The notes under the pieces were generated by a model. That model was not told the DNA's origin and did no database searches. It saw nothing but the letters and a program-made list of their open reading frames with translations. A stretch of DNA of 64,000 bases, taken from the NCBI RefSeq assembly GCF_003019675.1, contig NZ_CP028105.1, forward strand, positions 186,001 through 250,000, in the 5' to 3' direction. Position 1 is the stretch's first letter; every line of letters starts with the position of its first letter. Source of the DNA: Fusobacterium ulcerans (lineage in GTDB: Bacteria; Fusobacteriota; Fusobacteriia; Fusobacteriales; Fusobacteriaceae). The position numbers and the translations under genes are program-made. Shown one piece after another: positions 60,478 through 64,000 of this stretch.

Positions 60478-61950
60478 TTAATTGTTTTTCATATGTTCAG
60501 TTTCAGGTCTTCCAATAAGAGTTCCTTTTCCTACTGCGAATATATCATCAACAGTCATTTGGAATCCAACTGGTCTTCCTTCAAATTTAGCTCTTTCTTC
60601 TAATTGAGCTAGGTTAAAGTCTACTAATTCTTTGCTTAATGGTACGTTTCCAACAGCTAGGTATCTTACTTTACCTACGTTGTCTCTAGCTGGCATCATT
60701 TTACCTGCATTGTATTTAGATGGAGCGAATGGAACGTCTAGTACACCTTGTTCGAAAGCTTTAACTACACCAACAGCCCAGTCTCCTTCTCCTAATTCTA
60801 ATACTTTATTTAAGATACATTTAGTTTCAGCTTTAATAACATCTATTTCTTTTGCTAATTCTGGAGACATTGATAATTGTTGTCCTTTAAGAAGGTTAAG
60901 AACCATTTTTGTAGCTTTAATTCCCATTGCATTAGCTTCTTTTGTAGGAACTCCAATAGCTTCATGAGGAGTTTTAACAATAACTTTTGTAGCTCCAGCA
61001 AGAGCAGCAGCAGAAGCACCATTAGAAATAACTCCAAATGCTTTAGCTTCATCTTCTGGGAATCCTCCCATCCATTGGTGGAATACAGTTGTTAAATCAA
61101 TATCATTATATCCATACTCTTTGAAATACTCTTCTCCTTGCTCAGTTAATGCTCTAATAGCAGCAACGTCTTGGATTAAGTTTCCACATTGTCCATATCC
61201 TAAAGTAATATTTTTAACTCCTTGCTCAGCAGCTAGTAATCCTTCAAGGATTCCAACAGCATTTGACATTGATGGAGGAACTAATGTACCAGTTAATGGT
61301 CCAAATGGTTCTCTGTTGATTGATACTCCGTGCTCTTCATACCATCCAACTAGTCTGTCAACATATTGCCAGTCAATTAGTGTTCTTTCTAGAGAAACTG
61401 ATTTAGCGTAAGGAACGTTATAACTGATTCCTCCACCCTCATCAGAAGTATATCCAGCTGCGATCATGATTTCAGAAAGTAGTCTAGCATCTGGAGTTCC
61501 ATGTCTCATTTGTAGAGGTAGATCTATAGCTTCAACAACTTGTCTACATCCTGTAACTCCGTGGTTTACACCTGGGAATCCATTAAGAAGTGATCTTCCA
61601 GCTTTTTTAGATTCTTCTATTCCTTTTTCACAGTTTTCATATTTATTTTGTCTTGTATAAGAGTCGATAGTTGATGGAAGTAAGTCTGCTCCTCCAACTT
61701 TATCTAAGTAGTCTAATAATTCTATATGTTGTTCTATTAAAGCAACCCCTGCTCTAGGTTGTGCTAGAGTAATTCCTGCTTTTTTAGCATCTACTAATTT
61801 TTTAGAGAAGCTTTTTGATTCTGGTAATGCTTTATGGAAAGCTACAGCTTCTTCTAAGTTTACTTCTTTCCCTGTAGGCCACCCTTTTAAAACTTCTTCT
61901 CTCATTTCGAAGAACTCTTCTTCAGTCCATTTCTTAAATCTAAGTTTCAT
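60478..61950 (-). CDS. glmE: Glutamate mutase epsilon subunit
   Basis: A 490-residue TIM-barrel subunit of adenosylcobalamin-dependent glutamate mutase (about 483 in Clostridium). It begins [20 protein letters not shown]. Substrate region: [16 protein letters not shown] (with the Arg/Tyr pattern), [29 protein letters not shown], and the C-terminal half [17 protein letters not shown]. It provides the active site for converting glutamate to 3-methylaspartate, with the sigma subunit holding B12. SD GGAGG; 26 bp after glmL. Confidence 0.96.
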   Translation of the reverse strand: MKLRFKKWTEEEFFEMREEVLKGWPTGKEVNLEEAVAFHKALPESKSFSKKLVDAKKAGITLAQPRAGVALIEQHIELLDYLDKVGGADLLPSTIDSYTRQNKYENCEKGIEESKKAGRSLLNGFPGVNHGVTGCRQVVEAIDLPLQMRHGTPDARLLSEIMIAAGYTSDEGGGISYNVPYAKSVSLERTLIDWQYVDRLVGWYEEHGVSINREPFGPLTGTLVPPSMSNAVGILEGLLAAEQGVKNITLGYGQCGNLIQDVAAIRALTEQGEEYFKEYGYNDIDLTTVFHQWMGGFPEDEAKAFGVISNGASAAALAGATKVIVKTPHEAIGVPTKEANAMGIKATKMVLNLLKGQQLSMSPELAKEIDVIKAETKCILNKVLELGEGDWAVGVVKAFEQGVLDVPFAPSKYNAGKMMPARDNVGKVRYLAVGNVPLSKELVDFNLAQLEERAKFEGRPVGFQMTVDDIFAVGKGTLIGRPETEHMKNN

Positions 61951-61976
61951 ATTTAAATATTCCTCCTTATAATTTC

Positions 61977-63383
61977 TTATACTTCGACTAGATATTTTTT
62001 CATTATTCTAACAGCTAAGTTTGGATAATCCTGGGCTAACAGTCCCATTGATGACAATATATATGTTTTGTCTACAAGGAATTTTGGAGACATAGGTTTC
62101 AAGTGAACAGGATCTTGTTCATTGAAATTTCCAGCTTTTAATATTCCTTGAGGATTTAAACTATGAATGATAACTCCTCCTGTACCAATAACATAAGGTG
62201 CATCAGTCAAGTCTTTTCCACTTTGATTAAACATTGTTCCCATTGGAGTATAAACACACTCTAGCACTCCACAGTGTCTTGTCATTGCAATTTCAGTAGC
62301 TGCCATTGCCATTGCCTCATCAAATCTGATCTCTTCTTCATTTTGAGGCACCATCTTGATATGATCATGTCTATACTGACATGCAGCTTTCACATCAATT
62401 TGCTTTAATGAATCATGTAAATAGTTTCTTATTTTTCTTGTTCCTGCTGCTTCTAAAAGAGCTACTGATGAGTATCTCATTCCAAGATCTCCTTCTACAG
62501 TTCTTTTAGCAAATGGTTCTTCCAAACCTTTTATCATGATAGAAGGTTTTGTAGGATCTCCTTTAGCTATTGAGTGAACATCTGTTGTTGCTCCTCCAAT
62601 ATCTACTACTATTAAATCTCCTATTCCATCTTCATCATCAGTACCCTCTGCAAGTACCTCAGCAGCTTTTAATACAGCTGCTGGTGTAGGCATCAGTATA
62701 CCTCTTATAAACTCTTCTGCGTTTTTCATTCCTTTAGCTTCTACTATTCTATTCATAAAAACTTTTCTGATTTCTTCACGAGAAGGTTCAACATTTAATT
62801 TATTTATTACAGGCATTACATTTTCTGTTACAAAATAATCTATTTCAGCTTCTTTGAAAATAGCTTCCACCTGGTCAATAGCTGCTTTATTTCCTGCAAC
62901 TACAACTGGCACATCAAGTTTATACTCTGCAATCATTTTAGCATTATGAATGATACAGTCTTTATTACCACCGTCTGTTCCACCAGCTAATAATATTATG
63001 TCCAGAGGAGTAGCCTTGATTTCTTCAAGTTCTCTGTGATTTAATTCGTAAGCATATGTCTTTATTACTCTTGCTCCAGCTCCTAGAGCAGCTTTTTTAG
63101 CAGCTTCAGCTGTAAGTTCAGGTACAAGGCCTATTGCTACCATTTTCAATCCACCAGCAGCAGATGAACAGGCAGTTTTACTTACAAACTCCACAGAATC
63201 AAAATCAACCTTCTCATTTATTGCAGCTTTTAATTTGTCATAAGCCTTATTAAATCCGATCATGATATCTTCTTCAACTGTAGTAATATCCTTTGCTGTC
63301 GCTAAAATAACTTCATTATCCATATCTATAGCAGTAAGTTTAGTGTAAGTACTCCCAAAATCTATGGCTAGATAAACTTTCAT
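61977..63383 (-). CDS. glmL: GlmL/MutL: reactivase-like ATPase of glutamate mutase
   Basis: A 468-residue ASKHA-fold protein. Phosphate-1 motif [20 protein letters not shown] at the start, [20 protein letters not shown] near 255 (second phosphate loop), and [13 protein letters not shown] near 390. MutL/GlmL proteins are thought to chaperone or reactivate the B12 enzyme by exchanging damaged cobalamin. The frame is open from GTG 63392; ATG 63383 gives the usual [10 protein letters not shown] start. It lies between the two mutase subunits, the normal order. Confidence 0.93.
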   Translation of the reverse strand: MKVYLAIDFGSTYTKLTAIDMDNEVILATAKDITTVEEDIMIGFNKAYDKLKAAINEKVDFDSVEFVSKTACSSAAGGLKMVAIGLVPELTAEAAKKAALGAGARVIKTYAYELNHRELEEIKATPLDIILLAGGTDGGNKDCIIHNAKMIAEYKLDVPVVVAGNKAAIDQVEAIFKEAEIDYFVTENVMPVINKLNVEPSREEIRKVFMNRIVEAKGMKNAEEFIRGILMPTPAAVLKAAEVLAEGTDDEDGIGDLIVVDIGGATTDVHSIAKGDPTKPSIMIKGLEEPFAKRTVEGDLGMRYSSVALLEAAGTRKIRNYLHDSLKQIDVKAACQYRHDHIKMVPQNEEEIRFDEAMAMAATEIAMTRHCGVLECVYTPMGTMFNQSGKDLTDAPYVIGTGGVIIHSLNPQGILKAGNFNEQDPVHLKPMSPKFLVDKTYILSSMGLLAQDYPNLAVRIMKKYLVEV

Positions 63384-63438
63384 AACAACCACTCTCTTTT
63401 ATTGTAAAGTTTTTTTGAAAAATTTCAGTTGATTAAGA

Positions 63439-63858
63439 TTAAGCAATCCCTAAATCTTTCTTTAAATCTTCTGTTGTATCTTCGATAGGAGTTCCTGGTC
63501 TGTAAACTCTATCAAATCCCATAGCTTTAAATCTTTCTTCTACTTCACTCCAAACTTGTTTTCCAACAACAATGTTTCCACCTACATAAAGGATGATGTC
63601 ATTAAGTCCTGCTTCTTTACATTTTTCTCTCATTCCTTGACAATCTAGTTCCCCATGTCCATATAAAGAAGAAACTATTATAGCATCAGCACTCGTTTCA
63701 ACAGCTGCGTTGATGAAGTCAGCTTGTGGTGATAAAACTCCGATGTTTACTACTTCAAATCCATTAGACTCTAAAACGTGATGAATAATTTTGTTTCCAA
63801 CTGCGTGACAGTCTGATCCAATAACTCCAATTACAACTTTTTTTCCATTTTTTTCCAT
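63439..63858 (-). CDS. glmS: Glutamate mutase sigma (cobalamin-binding) subunit
   Basis: A 139-residue B12-binding Rossmann protein (137 in Clostridium). DCHAVGNK near residue 16 is the DxHxxG motif whose His replaces the dimethylbenzimidazole ligand. The [12 protein letters not shown] and GGNIVVGKQ segments line the nucleotide-loop pocket. The frame opens at 63933, but AGGAGG fixes ATG 63858. First gene of the operon; promoter at 63902-63929. Confidence 0.95.
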   Translation of the reverse strand: MEKNGKKVVIGVIGSDCHAVGNKIIHHVLESNGFEVVNIGVLSPQADFINAAVETSADAIIVSSLYGHGELDCQGMREKCKEAGLNDIILYVGGNIVVGKQVWSEVEERFKAMGFDRVYRPGTPIEDTTEDLKKDLGIA

Positions 63859-63901
63859 GAAAAATAGCCTCCTCTGTGTATGATATTTAAACTTTAATAA
63901 T

Positions 63902-63929
63902 AATATACCTCTTTTTTGTAAAAAATCAA
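63902..63929 (-). promoter_or_regulatory. Promoter of the glutamate-fermentation operon
   Basis: TTGATT (63924-63929 complement), 16-bp spacer, TATATT (63902-63907 complement), about 45 bp before the glmS start. The leader is too short for a cobalamin riboswitch downstream of this promoter. Confidence 0.6.
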
Positions 63930-64000
63930 GCATTATTAATAATATGAATGATAAAAATTTATTTTTTTAATCACATATATAAAACTCGCTATTTTATGCC

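Noticed and set aside
1-64000. tRNA or rRNA genes
   Set aside because: No stretch with tRNA arms and a TTC-A-A loop, or rRNA-like composition, was seen while reading; absence is by eye only.

Overview
The window looks like chromosome of a low-GC fusobacterium. The main clues are a glutamate mutase / methylaspartate ammonia-lyase operon, large type V autotransporters, and strongly AT-rich intergenic DNA with good Shine-Dalgarno sequences (SDs). The methylaspartate route suggests the Fusobacterium varium / ulcerans / mortiferum side of the genus rather than F. nucleatum; that species placement is inference. I saw no rRNA, tRNA, insertion sequence or integrase gene.

Layout. 1-4770: an FCD-type GntR regulator lies between a truncated membrane-protein gene and an NhaC antiporter / M20 peptidase pair; matching TNGTATACAA operators precede both targets. 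4840-7300: YccF and two tandem TtcA-like enzymes, with a small Cys-rich protein gene diverging from them. 7600-14480: an accessory-looking block made of a broken replication-organiser gene, a DnaC-like helicase loader, an HTH protein, a coiled-coil protein, a 1140-residue autotransporter and two HU-like proteins. Between the coiled-coil gene and the autotransporter, matching 24-bp inverted repeats enclose a promoter that points away from the autotransporter. 14500-29200: housekeeping and transport genes (SPFH protein, YbaB, SppA, AbgT, two DMT exporters, ACT protein, CNNM/CBS protein, oligoendopeptidase F, and a glycine-betaine ABC operon behind a 13-bp inverted-repeat operator). 29400-33000: a second autotransporter and a small decaying orphan CRISPR array with its own leader promoter. 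33000-46600: uracil permease, thioesterase, thiamine pyrophosphokinase, EEP hydrolase, HAD phosphatase, a giant double-ATPase dehydratase activase, class-V aminotransferase, GntR and Rrf2 regulators, a MORN-like protein and an orphan sugar-ABC ATPase. 46700-56170: methionine/SAM metabolism (SAM-I riboswitch - metF - metH, and SAM-I riboswitch - metK), plus malic enzyme and a Gate-domain membrane protein.

56177-63858 (minus strand) is the catabolic centrepiece: glmS-glmL-glmE-mal-citD-citE-citF. It encodes glutamate to 3-methylaspartate (B12 mutase with reactivator), then to mesaconate plus ammonia, and finally citramalate cleavage to acetate and pyruvate by a citrate-lyase-type enzyme. Mesaconate hydratase and the lyase prosthetic-group and activation genes are absent from this window. 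The B12-dependent MetH and B12-dependent glutamate mutase share a cofactor need.

The observation most worth testing is the putative invertible promoter at 10094-10278 upstream of the autotransporter. Next come the orphan CRISPR, the nonsense codon splitting the replication organiser, the apparent start-codon loss of PepF, and the mutually exclusive hairpins over the M20 peptidase SD.
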